From: Steroidobacteraceae bacterium
Lineage (GTDB): Bacteria; Pseudomonadota; Gammaproteobacteria; Steroidobacterales; Steroidobacteraceae
NCBI GenBank assembly: GCA_019187185.1
Contig: JABAQU010000001.1
Span: forward strand, 124,001-188,000
Direction: 5' to 3'
Length of the DNA: 64,000 bases
In this document: positions 53,405 to 64,000 of the stretch, one piece after another
Layout: every line of letters begins with the position of its first letter
Numbering within the stretch: position 1 is the first letter of the stretch
Translations under genes and position numbers: made by a program
The notes under the pieces: model-generated
What the model was told of the DNA's origin: nothing
Databases searched by the model: none
Seen by the model: only the letters and a program-made list of their open reading frames with translations

Positions 53405-54504
53405 CGAAGCACCCGGAACGCACATTGCTCGTGGCCGCCCTCACGCAGCCGGCCGATGTCGTGGCGTGGCCCGCGCGCGACCTCGACCTCGCGCTGCGCC
53501 TGCTGCGCCGGGCGCGTCTTCTCGGGCGGCTCGCGGCGAGCCTCGAGGCGGCGGGGCTCGATCGCGCGCTGCCGGATGCGGCCCGCACGATCCTCGCGAG
53601 TGCGCTCGTGACCACCCGCGCACGGGCAAGGCTCGCACGCTGGGAGCTGGACCGCGTCGCCTACGCGTTGCGCGACGACCCGTCGCTCGCGCTCGTCGCG
53701 ATGAAAGGCTGCGCGTACCTCCTCGCGGGTCTGCCGCACGCGGAGGGGCGCATGTTCGCGGACGTGGACCTGCTCGTGCCCGAGGCGCGGCTCGCGGAGG
53801 TCGAGTCGCGTCTCCTCGCACAGGGCTGGCGCACCGCGCCACTGACGCCGTACGACGAACGGTACTACCGCGAATGGACGCACGAGCTGCCGCCGCTCAC
53901 GCACGCGGAGCGGGAAGTCGAGGTCGACCTGCACCACAACGTGCAGATGCGTACCTCGCGCCTGAAGCCCGACGCGGCCCTGCTGCTCTCCGCCGCCCGC
54001 GCGGTGCCGCGCGCGGTGCCGGGTTTTCGGTTGTTCGGTTATTCGGTTCTCGCGCCGGTCGACATGACGCTGCATGCGATGACGCATCTCTTTCACGGCG
54101 GGGAGATGGACGATGCACTGCGCGAACTCGTGGACATCGACGCGCTGATCCGGCATTTCGCGGCCCATGAACCGCACTTCTGGGAGCAGTTTGCATCGCG
54201 CGCGGTCGAACTCGACCTCGCGCGGCCGGCGTTCTACGGCCTGCGCTACGCGGAGCGCCTGCTCGGCACGCCGATTCCGGGCGCGGTCCGCGCTGCGTCG
54301 CGCGCCTTCGCACCTCCCGCGCCGGTTGTCGCATTGATGGATCGACTCGTGCCGTACGCGCTCTTTCCACCGCATCCCGATCGCCCGTGCCGGGCCGCGT
54401 CCGTGGCCCGCCTTCTGCTCTATATCCGTTCTCATTGGGTGCGGATGCCGCCCCTGATGCTGATGCGTCATCTCGCCTACAAGTTCTACACCCGACAGTC
54501 GTAA
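53401..54504 (+). CDS. Nucleotidyltransferase-family protein of the HPr-rel-A cassette
   Basis: A 367-residue protein of the uncharacterised nucleotidyltransferase family often linked to capsule and PqqD/HprK-related genes. The key region is LVAMKGCAYLLAGLPHAEGRMFADVDLLV near 100-128, with the expected KG motif and an Asp-x-Asp pair, as in nucleotidyltransferases; EVEVDLHHNVQM near 175 supplies another acidic residue. It probably transfers a nucleotide or a related group. GTG start, GTGA overlap. A copy of the dispersed repeat lies in frame at residues 205-216 (VPGFRLFGYS). Confidence 0.8.
   Translation: MTKHPERTLLVAALTQPADVVAWPARDLDLALRLLRRARLLGRLAASLEAAGLDRALPDAARTILASALVTTRARARLARWELDRVAYALRDDPSLALVAMKGCAYLLAGLPHAEGRMFADVDLLVPEARLAEVESRLLAQGWRTAPLTPYDERYYREWTHELPPLTHAEREVEVDLHHNVQMRTSRLKPDAALLLSAARAVPRAVPGFRLFGYSVLAPVDMTLHAMTHLFHGGEMDDALRELVDIDALIRHFAAHEPHFWEQFASRAVELDLARPAFYGLRYAERLLGTPIPGAVRAASRAFAPPAPVVALMDRLVPYALFPPHPDRPCRAASVARLLLYIRSHWVRMPPLMLMRHLAYKFYTRQS
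54015..54048. repeat. Dispersed repeat arm inside the nucleotidyltransferase gene
   Basis: GGTGCCGGGTTTTCGGTT (54015-54032) continues as two GTTCGGTT/ATTCGGTT units to 54048. It matches the left arm of 38599-38676 with an extra 8-base unit. The frame is kept and gives VPGFRLFGYS. Confidence 0.8.
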
Positions 54505-54529
54505 GATCAGTCACCGGAAGGGAGGAACC

Positions 54530-54730
54530 ATGGAACCATTCCTGCGCTTCGCTTACCGCGCCCTGTTCGTGCTGGCCGGCCTCGGTCTCGCGCTCTCGCT
54601 CGTCGAGGGCCTCGCGGGTCTCGCAGGCCGCTCGCTGATCGGCCACGAATACAGCCCGGGTCGGCTGCTCGAGATCTCGACCATGCTGATGATCTTTGTG
54701 ATCGGCCTGCGGCTTCGCCGCAAGACATAG
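54530..54730 (+). CDS. Small membrane protein
   Basis: A 66-residue protein with two spans (FAYRALFVLAGLGLALSLVEG and RLLEISTMLMIFVIGLRL) and a basic end (RRKT). The ATG has GGAGG eight bases upstream. It lies six bases before prsK, which suggests it belongs to the prsK-prsR operon. No family recognised. Confidence 0.7.
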   Translation: MEPFLRFAYRALFVLAGLGLALSLVEGLAGLAGRSLIGHEYSPGRLLEISTMLMIFVIGLRLRRKT

Positions 54731-54736
54731 CTCGCG

Positions 54737-56777
54737 ATGCAAGGCACGCCGGGCCCGATGGTGGTCGGCGCCGCGAGCTATGCCGCGGCGGCAATCGCCT
54801 TTGTCGTCCTCACCTTCCTGCTGGCGACGAGCTGGCGGGGGCGGGCGCAGGGCGTGCGCCTGATCGCCGCGAGCGCCATGACGGCCATCTGGGCCGCGGT
54901 CCTCGCGCTGCAGGCGTGGCGCGGCGGGCTGCCAGCGATCGTCGTGTACACGCTCGAGGTGCTGCGCTCGGCCGCCTGGATCGCGGCGCTGCTCGCGCTC
55001 GCGCACGGCGTCCTGCCACGCTTCGTCGGTCTCGCCGCGCACACGATCTGGATCGTGCTGCTCGCTGCGGGCTGGCTCTTCGCGGCCGCGCTCGGCCGCC
55101 TGCTCGCGCTCGCGGGCATCGTGCTGGCGCTCGTCGTGCTCGTCCTGATCGAGCAGAACTATCGCAACGCCAACGCGAGCGGCCGCGAGGATTTCAAGTT
55201 CCTGGCCATCGGCCTCGGCGGCGTCTTCGCGTTCGATCTCTTCCTCTATTCACAGTCGGAACTGCTGCGCGGCATCCCTGCCGACGTGTGGAGCGTGCGC
55301 GGCATCGTCAATGCGCTGCTCGTGCCGCTCATTGCGATTGCCGCGCGGCGCAACCCGCAGTGGTCGCTCGACGTGTTCGTCTCGCGCCAGGCGGTCGTCT
55401 TCACGACGGTCATCATGGCGGTCGGCGTGTATCTCCTCCTGATGTCCGCCGGTGGTTACTGGTTGCGCGAGGCCGGCGGGCACTGGGGCACGGCCGCCAA
55501 CGTGATCTTCTTCACGCTCGCGCTCGCCGTACTCGCGGTGATGCTGCTGTCGGGCACGATGCGTCGGCGGCTGCGCGTCTTCGTCTCGAAGCATTTCTAT
55601 CGCAACAAGTACGACTACCGCATCGAGTGGCTGCGCTTCATCGAGACGCTGTCGGCAGGTGGCGGCGAGGACAGCCGGCGCACGAGCCTGCGGGCCATGG
55701 CCGAGATCTTCGAAAGCCCTGGGGCCATCATGTACACGCGCAGTGATACGGCCGCCGAGTACGTGCCCGTCGCGGCGTGGCCCATGGAACTCGCACAAGT
55801 CGGCGCGCAACGCGGTGTCCCGGTGGACCATGAACTCGTGCGTTTTCTCGCGGCGCGCCAGTGGGTGATCGACCTCAAGGAATACGACGCGGCGCCGGAT
55901 CTCTACCAGAACGTATCGTTGCCGGCGGGGCTGCGCAGCGCGCCGGCGATCCGCGTGTTGCTGCCGCTCCTGCGGCCCGAGGGGCTGGCCGGCTTCGTGC
56001 TGTTGTACGATCCACCGCCGCCCTTCGAGCTGACCTACGAGGACCGGGATCTCCTGAAAACGATCGGCCGCCAGGTGGCGACGATCGTCGTGCAGCACGA
56101 TGCCGACCGGCGGCTCGCCGAGAGCCGGCAGTTCGAGGCCTACCATCGCCTCACCGCGTTCATGATGCACGACCTCAAGAATGCCGTGGCACAGCTGCAG
56201 CTGATCGTGCGCAATGCCGAGAAGCACCGGCAGAACCCTGCTTTCGTCGACGACACGATCGCGACGATCGGCAATGCGGCGGAGCGGATGACACGCCTCA
56301 TCGAGCAGCTGCGGGACCGCGACAAGGCCCCCGTCGCGCAGGCCCTCGATCTCGCCGCGCTCGTGCGTGCCGCCGCATCGCGCTGCGCCGACCGCTCGCC
56401 GGCGGCCCGGCTCGACGGTATCGCGGAGCCGGTCACCGTGCACGCCGACGCGGACCGGCTCACGACCGCACTCGAGCACGTGATCCGCAACGCGCAGGAC
56501 GCCTGTGAGCCTTCGAACTCGATCGTCGTCTCGCTGTCGAACGACGGCGTGCGCGCCTGCCTCACGATCGCAGACACGGGACGGGGTATGGAGCCGGACT
56601 TCGTGCGCACGCGACTCTTCCGGCCTTTCGACAGCACCAAGGGCTCGAAGGGCATGGGAATCGGCGCTTTCCAGGTACGCGAATATGTCCGCAGCCTCGG
56701 CGGCGACGTAGAAGTGCAAAGCAGTCCCGGTTCGGGCACGCGCTTTGACATTATCCTTCCGGTTTTCGACCACCGAC

Positions 56778-56785
<8 letters not shown>
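54737..56785 (+). CDS. prsK: PEP-CTERM/exosortase system histidine kinase PrsK
   Basis: A 682-residue sensor kinase. About eight to nine spans occupy residues 1-290, then a GAF-like segment (about 305-460, with GFVLLYDPPPPFELTYEDRDLL). The dimerisation helix carries the phospho-acceptor His 478 in MMHDLKNAVAQLQLIV, followed by a HATPase domain with ADRLTTALEHVIRNAQDAC (N box), IADTGRGMEPDFV and KGMGIGAFQVREYV. It phosphorylates PrsR, which overlaps its 3' end by eight bases. The signal is unknown. Confidence 0.92.
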
Positions 56786-58148
<1,363 letters not shown>

Positions 58149-59675
58149 ACCCAGGATCGGTCCGCTGATCGCGGCGATCGCGACGCTCGCGGTCGTGGTC
58201 CTCTGGCCGAGTGTCGCCTCGCTCGCGGAAGTCTGGCACGACATCCACGACTATCAGCATGGTTACCTGATCGCTGTCGTGTCGGCCGCCTGGCTCGCCT
58301 TCGTGGCGCGCCGAAGGTGGTCCGCGGCGGCACGACCCTCGCTGTGGGGCCTCGCCGCGCTCGCTGCGCTGCTCTTTGGCTGGATCGTGGCGCTCACCTC
58401 GAACAGCCTCATCGCGCACCAGCTGCTCTTCCCCGCGGTGCTTTGGACGGCGATCTGGGCCGCGTGCGGCTGGACGGCGGCGCGCGACGCGATCGCGCCG
58501 GTCGCGTACCTCTATTTCGCCACACCCATCTGGGAATATGCGTTGCCCGTGCTGCAGCGACTCAGCGTGTACGTTACTGAAACCAGTCTTGGCTGGCTCG
58601 GCGTCACCGCCGAAGTGCACGAGTTCACAGTGCGCATTCCGAACGGCACCTTCCAGATCATCGAGGGCTGCAGCGGCAAGCGCTACTTCATGGTCACGCT
58701 CGCCGTCGCGGTGCTCGCGGCCGCGGTCAACAGGCTCAGCGGCCGGCGCGCGATCGCACTCGTGATGGTCGCGGGTGCGCTGTCGCTGATCGCGAACTGG
58801 CTTCGTATCGTGATCGTGATCTATGCAGGTTACGTGACCGACATGCAGAGCTATCTCGTGGCGGTCGAGCATCTGACGCTCGGCAACGTCATTTTCGTGT
58901 TGCTGTTGCTCACGGTGTTCGCGCTCGCGCGATGGATGTCACGCTCGGTGGCGCAACCGCAGCAACCGCCGCATCGCACGGAGGACGCGGGGCGCGTCGC
59001 GCCCGCCGTATCGGCAGCAGCAACGGGACCAATGCCCGCTTGGAGGTCCGTGCTGCCGCTCGCGCTCCTGTGCCTCGTGTGGGTGATCACGCTCTCGCGG
59101 GCGAGCGAACCGGACGACGATGCGACCCCGGGTGTGTTCCCGTTGGCGACCGACCAATGGCAGGGACCGCTCCCCGCAGGAGCCACTTGGGCGCCATTGT
59201 TCGGCGGCGCCTTGGGCGAAAAACGCGCGGCGTATCTTTCGGCCGCCGGCACGGAATCGGGCGTCGTCGAGATCTACATCGGTACGTACGGCGCGCAACG
59301 CCAGGGAAGCGAACTCATCCAGTACGGCAATACGTTGCTCGCGCCGGGCACGTGGCATCGCGCATGGCCCAGTGTCACGCAGCCGCTGCGGACACGTGGG
59401 CCCACGCTCGCTTCCTTCGAGGCGCAGTCCGGCGATGGCGCGCGCTGGCTGCTCGCATACCTGTATGACGTCGGCGGGTGGTACACGAGCAACCCCGCAT
59501 TCGCGCAGCTGGCGTACGGCCTGCGCTCGATCCGGCGGCCCGCGCCATCGGGTGTCGTGGCGCTCGCAGTGCGTTGCCGCGACGATTGTGCAGCGGCCCG
59601 GGCACGAGCCGGCGCATTCTGGGACGATATGTCGTCACAGATCCTGGGCATGCTGCCCTCCGGGAGAGGCAACTG

Positions 59676-62441
59676 ATGAAACCGACGGTGAGGATCCTGC
59701 TGGCAGCCACTCTTGCGATGGTGGCCGTTGCCGGTTGCGACCGGCTGATGAGCACGGAGCAGCGCCTGACTCGCGCTCAAGCGGCCTATGAGGCCGGCAA
59801 CGATCCGGCTGCGATGGCGGATGTGAAAGGCGTGCTCGATCGAGAGCCCGGCAATGCGGCCGCGCGCGTGCTGCTGTCGCGCCTGTCTCTGCGCATCGGC
59901 GATGCCGAGAGCGCGCGCAAGGAACTCGACCGCGCGATCGCCGCCGGGGCGGAACACGATGCGGTTCGTGAACTCGACCGGGCGATCCTGCTCGCGCAGG
60001 GCAAGTACGCCGACCTGCTCAAATCGGCGCAGGCCGACACCTCGGGCCCGCCCGCCAAACGGCTGCTGGCCATGGCAAACGCCCAGATGGGCCTCGGGCA
60101 GAGTGCGGAGGCGCGCCAATCGCTCGACGGCGCGCTGGCGGCAGCGCCGGACGATCCGGACGTGCTCCTCGCCGACGCACATTGGTACTGGGCTGCCGGG
60201 CGCATCGCAGATGCCGCCAAGGTCCTCGATCGATTGATTGCATCACGGCCGCAGGACGCGCGCGCGGCCCTGAATCGCGGCCGGCTCGCCATGTCGATCG
60301 GTGACGCGAAGGGAGCGCTCGCCGGGCTCACATCCGCACGCGATCACATGGCCGGCCAGCTCACGCTGCCCGAACAATTCGCCGTGCGAGTCGGGCTCGT
60401 CGAGGCCCATATCGCCGCGGCCGATCTCGCCGGCGCCGACAAGGATCTCGCCGACCTGGCACGCGTCGCGCCGGACGCCCTGCCGACGCGCTTCCTGCGG
60501 GGTCGCATCGCCTATGCGCGGCACGATTACGAGACGGCGACCACGGAACTGCGGCGTGCCCTGACCACCGACGAGGACAACGTGCCTGTGCGGTTGCTGC
60601 TCGGTGCGGTGCTCATCGAGCAGGGGTCGCTCGAGCAGTCCGGCGCGCTGCTTTCACGGCTCGTCGCGGAGCATCCGGACAATATCGAGGCCCGCAAGCT
60701 GCTCGCGCGCGTGTACCTCGAGCGCAAGGACCCCGTCGGTGCGCGCCGTATTCTCGCCGAGGCGCCGGCGGACGGGGTGCGGGACGCGGGTGCCGACTGG
60801 TTGAGCGGATCCATCCTGATGGCGGGCGGACAGACCGACGAGGGAATCGCCCTGCTCGAACAGAGCGCCGCACAGGCGCCGGGCAATGCGGAGATCCAGC
60901 TCGATCTCGCCAATGCCTACCTGATGGCCGGGCGCCGGGACGATGCGCTGCGCATACTGCAGGCGCTGGCGCCCGACGCAGGGGGGCTGCGCCGCCGGCA
61001 GTTGCTGGTCCTTGCGCAGGTGTCGGGGAAGGATGCGGCCAGCGCGCGCCAGGCGGTGCTGAATCTCGCCAAAGACAGTCCCAACGACACATCGCTCAAG
61101 GTGGTGGGTGCCTACTACCTGCTCGCGGCCGATGCACCCGATGCGGCGCGGGGCCTTTTCCGCGATGCGCTCACCGCCGAGCCGCGCAACGTCGGGGCCC
61201 TGCTGGGTCTTGGTGCACTCGACCTGCAGGCGGGCGATACGGGGGCGGCGGAAGACGGATTCCGGCAGGTCATCAAGCTCGAACCCGCGAACGAACGCGC
61301 CTACATTGGTCTTGCAACGGTCGCGCTCGCGAAAAGCGACCGGACGGCCGCCGCCAAGTGGCTCGAGCAGGCGATCAGTGCAAATCCCTCGGCCGTCGAT
61401 TCACGATTGCGGCTGGCGGAACTCGCGTTTGCCGGGCGCGATACGGTCAAGGCGAATGCGTTGCTCGACCAGGCGCTCGCGGTCACCCGCTCGCGCGCGG
61501 CGACCCTCAATCGCGTCGGACAGGTGCTGATGCGCGCCTCGCAGTTCGATGCGGCGTTACGGCGGTTCAATGAGTCGGCCGGGCTCGGCAACACCCAGGC
61601 GAATGTCAACGCGGCCGTCGCACTGCTCGCGCTCGGGCAACTGGATGATGCGCGCGTGCGTCTCGAGGCTGCAGTACGCGAGCGACCCGCGTGGCCTGCG
61701 CCGACCATGTTGCTCGCACAGATCGACATGCGCCAGAAGCGCTACGACCAGGCCCTCGCGCGGATCGCCGCGTTCGAAAAAGCAGGTGCCCCGGCGGGAT
61801 CCGCCGACGAATTGCGGGGCGATGTGCTCATTGCCGCGGGTCGCGCGGCCGACGCCGTGACCGCCTATGCGCGCGCGGCGGATGTTCGTCCGAGCGCCGC
61901 GCTCGCGATCCGCGCCTATCGGGCCGCTGCTGCCGCGGGCCGTGCTTCGCCAGAAGCGCCGCTCGAGGATTGGCTCCGCACCCACCCCAAGGACGCCATG
62001 GTGCTCGTCACCTTGGCCGAGTATCACCAGCGCAAGGGCGAACGCGCCGCCGCGATCGGGGAATATGAGCGGGCGACAGCAGTCTGGAAGTCGCCGGCGG
62101 TCCTCAACAACCTCGCGTGGCTCTACTACGAGGTCAAAGACCCACGGGCCGTCGAATTGGCGCGCCACGCCCATGAAGCTGCAAGAGAAAATCCTGACAT
62201 TGCAGATACTTACGGCTGGATTCTCGTGGAATCGGGTAATATCGGCGACGGGCTCCCCGTGCTCGAGGCGGCCGCGAAGGCGGCACCCGGGTCCCCGGAG
62301 ATCCAGTACCACCACGCGGCCGCGCTGGCGCGGGCGGGGCAAAAGGAGGCAGCGGCCACAGTGTTGCGCAAGCTGATCGCGGACAATGCGGACTTTCCCT
62401 CGCGGCGCGCGGCCGAGGCACTGCTGAAGACATTGACATGA
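59676..62441 (+). CDS. prsT: PEP-CTERM system TPR-repeat lipoprotein PrsT
   Basis: A 921-residue lipoprotein. Signal ILLAATLAMVAVAGC with lipidated Cys near 21; the rest consists of about 20-25 TPR-type helical repeats (for example GDTGAAEDGFRQVIKLEPANERAYIGLA). The size and composition fit PrsT, which is always next to exosortase and PrsK/PrsR genes. It is probably an outer-membrane-anchored scaffold for polysaccharide export or PEP-CTERM protein handling. The start overlaps the XrtA stop (TGATG). Confidence 0.92.
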   Translation: MKPTVRILLAATLAMVAVAGCDRLMSTEQRLTRAQAAYEAGNDPAAMADVKGVLDREPGNAAARVLLSRLSLRIGDAESARKELDRAIAAGAEHDAVRELDRAILLAQGKYADLLKSAQADTSGPPAKRLLAMANAQMGLGQSAEARQSLDGALAAAPDDPDVLLADAHWYWAAGRIADAAKVLDRLIASRPQDARAALNRGRLAMSIGDAKGALAGLTSARDHMAGQLTLPEQFAVRVGLVEAHIAAADLAGADKDLADLARVAPDALPTRFLRGRIAYARHDYETATTELRRALTTDEDNVPVRLLLGAVLIEQGSLEQSGALLSRLVAEHPDNIEARKLLARVYLERKDPVGARRILAEAPADGVRDAGADWLSGSILMAGGQTDEGIALLEQSAAQAPGNAEIQLDLANAYLMAGRRDDALRILQALAPDAGGLRRRQLLVLAQVSGKDAASARQAVLNLAKDSPNDTSLKVVGAYYLLAADAPDAARGLFRDALTAEPRNVGALLGLGALDLQAGDTGAAEDGFRQVIKLEPANERAYIGLATVALAKSDRTAAAKWLEQAISANPSAVDSRLRLAELAFAGRDTVKANALLDQALAVTRSRAATLNRVGQVLMRASQFDAALRRFNESAGLGNTQANVNAAVALLALGQLDDARVRLEAAVRERPAWPAPTMLLAQIDMRQKRYDQALARIAAFEKAGAPAGSADELRGDVLIAAGRAADAVTAYARAADVRPSAALAIRAYRAAAAAGRASPEAPLEDWLRTHPKDAMVLVTLAEYHQRKGERAAAIGEYERATAVWKSPAVLNNLAWLYYEVKDPRAVELARHAHEAARENPDIADTYGWILVESGNIGDGLPVLEAAAKAAPGSPEIQYHHAAALARAGQKEAAATVLRKLIADNADFPSRRAAEALLKTLT

Positions 62442-63121
62442 CCATCGCTGGAAGCCATCACATGAACTCCTGGCGGCCACTCGTCACGCTCCTGATCGCG
62501 CTTGGCGTCGCGACGCCTGTCGTGGCGCAGACGGATGTGCCCGCATCGGCACCGGCCCACGCAGCGTCGCAGGCCGCACCGACTGCGGACGTCGCGCCAT
62601 CGGTCGCGACTACCGGCCCCGACTACATCATCGGGCCGGGCGACACGATCCAGATCTTCGTGTGGCGCAATCCCGAGCTCTCGGTCGTCGTGCCTGTGCG
62701 GCCCGACGGCAAGGTCTCGGCGCCCCTGATCGAGGACATGGTCGCCGTGGGCAAGACGCCGTCGGATCTCGCGCGCGACATCGAAGCAAAGCTCGCGGAG
62801 TACATCCGCACGCCGCAGGTCAACGTGATCGTCACGAACCCGCAGAGTTCGTTCAGCAAGATCACCGTCGTGGGCCAGGTGCGCACGCCCGGGTCGGTCC
62901 CGTATCGCGAGGGCATGACCGTAATGGACGTGGTGCTCGCCTCGGGCGGCCTCGCGGAGTTCGCCGCCGGCAATCGGGCGAAGCTCGTGCGCAAGGATGC
63001 GAACGGCAAGACCGTGGAGAAGCGCGTCAGGCTCGAGGACCTGATGAAGAAGGGGCGGCTCAAGGAAAACGTCGCGATGATGCCGGGCGACGTACTGATC
63101 GTGCCCGAGTCGTATTTCTGA
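62438..63121 (+). CDS. Exosortase-associated polysaccharide export protein (Wza-like)
   Basis: A 227-residue periplasmic protein with a signal peptide (ATPVVAQ near 30) and a polysaccharide biosynthesis/export domain: DYIIGPGDTIQIFVWRNPELSV, then VRPDGKVSAPLIEDM and the SLBB-like VVGQVRTPGSVPYREGMTVM. Such proteins form the periplasmic or outer-membrane exit for the polymer. ATG at 62438 overlaps the prsT stop (ATGA); ATG at 62462, with GGAAG eight bases upstream, is an alternative and would give a shorter signal. Confidence 0.9.
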   Translation: MTIAGSHHMNSWRPLVTLLIALGVATPVVAQTDVPASAPAHAASQAAPTADVAPSVATTGPDYIIGPGDTIQIFVWRNPELSVVVPVRPDGKVSAPLIEDMVAVGKTPSDLARDIEAKLAEYIRTPQVNVIVTNPQSSFSKITVVGQVRTPGSVPYREGMTVMDVVLASGGLAEFAAGNRAKLVRKDANGKTVEKRVRLEDLMKKGRLKENVAMMPGDVLIVPESYF

Positions 63122-63133
63122 CGGACCGCCCGC

Positions 63134-64000
63134 ATGAACCTGCGTGAACTGCTCAACAAGATCCTCGACGAACTGCGCGGCGCCTGGCGCTTTCGCTGGC
63201 TCGCCATCGCGGCGGCGTGGGCGATCTGCCTCATCGGCTGGTTCGTCGTGATGACGATGCCGAATACGTACAAGGCGACCGCGAAAGTCTACGTCGATAC
63301 GCGCGGCATCCTGCGGCCGCTGCTCGAGGGGCTCGCGATCAATCCGGACGTCGCTTCGGGCCTCGACCTCGTGCGCCAGGCACTGCTCAGCCGCCCCCAG
63401 CTCGAACAGGTGGCGCGCGAGACCGACCTCGATCTGCGCGCGAAGACACCCGAGCAGAAGGAAGCGTTGATCAGCGGCATCCGCGAACGCATCTCGATCG
63501 ATGCCGCCGACCTGCGCGCGCGCACGACACAGGGCGAGGGCCTCTACGTCATCAGTTTCGAGGACCACAACCGTGCCAAGTCGGTCGAGGTGGTGCAGAA
63601 GATGCTGAATGCGTTCGTCGAGAATGCGCTCGGCGAGAAGCGTACCGGGCAGGAAACCGCGCAGCGCTTCATCGACGAGCAGATCGCGGAATACGAGCAG
63701 CGATTGCGCGATGCCGAGTCGCGTCTCGCGGACTTCAAGAAGAAAAACGTGGGCCTGATGCCGGACAGTACCGGCGATTACTTCGGGCGACTGCAGCAGG
63801 AGAATACCGAAGCAGAGCGCGTGCGCACCGCGCTCGCGGTGGCCGAGAGCCGTGCGCGGGAAATCGCGCGCCAGCTCGACGGCGAGGAGCCGTTCCTGTT
63901 CGGCTTCGATACGGGCAACAGCGCGCCGGCCGCGACCCAGGGCTCCGGCGATCTCACATTCCGGATCCAGGAGTTGCAGCGCCAGCTCGATGAGCTGCTG
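63134..64000 (+). CDS. Exosortase-associated chain-length determinant, N-terminal part
   Basis: The first 289 residues of a Wzz/tyrosine-kinase-like chain-length protein; the window ends inside the gene. Residues 21-43 form the first span (FRWLAIAAAWAICLIGWFVVM), then the periplasmic YKATAKVYVDTRGILRP and a long coiled-coil region with AQRFIDEQIAEYEQRLRDAE. It follows the export gene by 12 bases and continues the exopolysaccharide operon. It is unlike the Wzz protein at 4173-5027, so each polymer has its own length regulator. Confidence 0.9.
   Translation, partial: MNLRELLNKILDELRGAWRFRWLAIAAAWAICLIGWFVVMTMPNTYKATAKVYVDTRGILRPLLEGLAINPDVASGLDLVRQALLSRPQLEQVARETDLDLRAKTPEQKEALISGIRERISIDAADLRARTTQGEGLYVISFEDHNRAKSVEVVQKMLNAFVENALGEKRTGQETAQRFIDEQIAEYEQRLRDAESRLADFKKKNVGLMPDSTGDYFGRLQQENTEAERVRTALAVAESRAREIARQLDGEEPFLFGFDTGNSAPAATQGSGDLTFRIQELQRQLDELL

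Overview
The window is a high-G+C proteobacterial chromosome segment. The gene set (XrtA/PEP-CTERM exosortase locus with PrsK/PrsR/PrsT, class I and class III PHA synthases, NikR, TonB receptors) and the tRNA sequences suggest a gammaproteobacterium near Steroidobacterales/Nevskiales. That placement is inference; a betaproteobacterium is not excluded. By eye, the first ~7.2 kb is clearly poorer in G+C than the rest, and no ribosomal RNA or core phylogenetic marker except gltX is present to settle the matter.

Region 1 (1-7.2 kb) is the end of an O-antigen/surface polysaccharide locus: a WbpG-type amidotransferase cut by the window edge, a Wzy-like polymerase, a family 4 glycosyltransferase and a UDP-HexNAc 2-epimerase in a tightly overlapping + operon. 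On the - strand follow a Wzz-like chain-length protein, an intact IS3-family element and a family 2 glycosyltransferase. Region 2 (7.8-15.3 kb) supplies sugar precursors and the lipid carrier primer: WecA-type transferase, UDP-glucose dehydrogenase, ManC, WecB and phosphomannomutase, with a PIN/Phd toxin-antitoxin pair between ugd and manC. A second AbrB/PIN pair follows at 15.7-16.4 kb.

Region 3 (16.4-19.8 kb) is a compact nickel module: nikR, a NikR-type operator, a NiCoT permease and a TonB-dependent receptor translationally coupled to it. Region 4 (19.8-28.5 kb) holds a VanZ-like protein, TerC, a DUF938 methyltransferase, NnrU, and a sigma factor / membrane protein / exported TPR-CHAT protease-like operon. 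Region 5 (28.5-38.6 kb) is an uncharacterised uptake or catabolic cluster: LysR regulator, TonB receptor, NTF2-like and YciI-like small proteins, a protein of unknown function, two MFS carriers and two paralogous membrane proteins, plus a divergent VOC/EamA pair. A tRNA-Val follows.

Region 6 (38.8-45.4 kb) is a polyhydroxyalkanoate locus with phaC/phaE of class III on one strand and phaR, a short-chain dehydrogenase, phasin, class I phaC and phaB on the other. Region 7 (45.5-49.9 kb) has gltX, tRNA-Ala and tRNA-Glu, and two paralogous Ig-repeat/FN3 lipoproteins. The larger one is preceded by a clear class I cyclic-di-GMP riboswitch.

Region 8 (50.2-64 kb) is the exosortase/exopolysaccharide locus: epsB, then an HPr-rel-A cassette (Tat-signal protein, PqqD-like protein, HprK-related kinase A, nucleotidyltransferase-family protein), then prsK, prsR, xrtA fused to an EpsI domain, prsT, an export protein and the start of a chain-length determinant. 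The HPr-rel-A cassette, the riboswitch-controlled lipoprotein, the nickel receptor, the CHAT operon and the region 5 cluster are the most interesting parts. A dispersed GGTTATTCGG-type repeat occurs once between genes and twice in frame inside genes.
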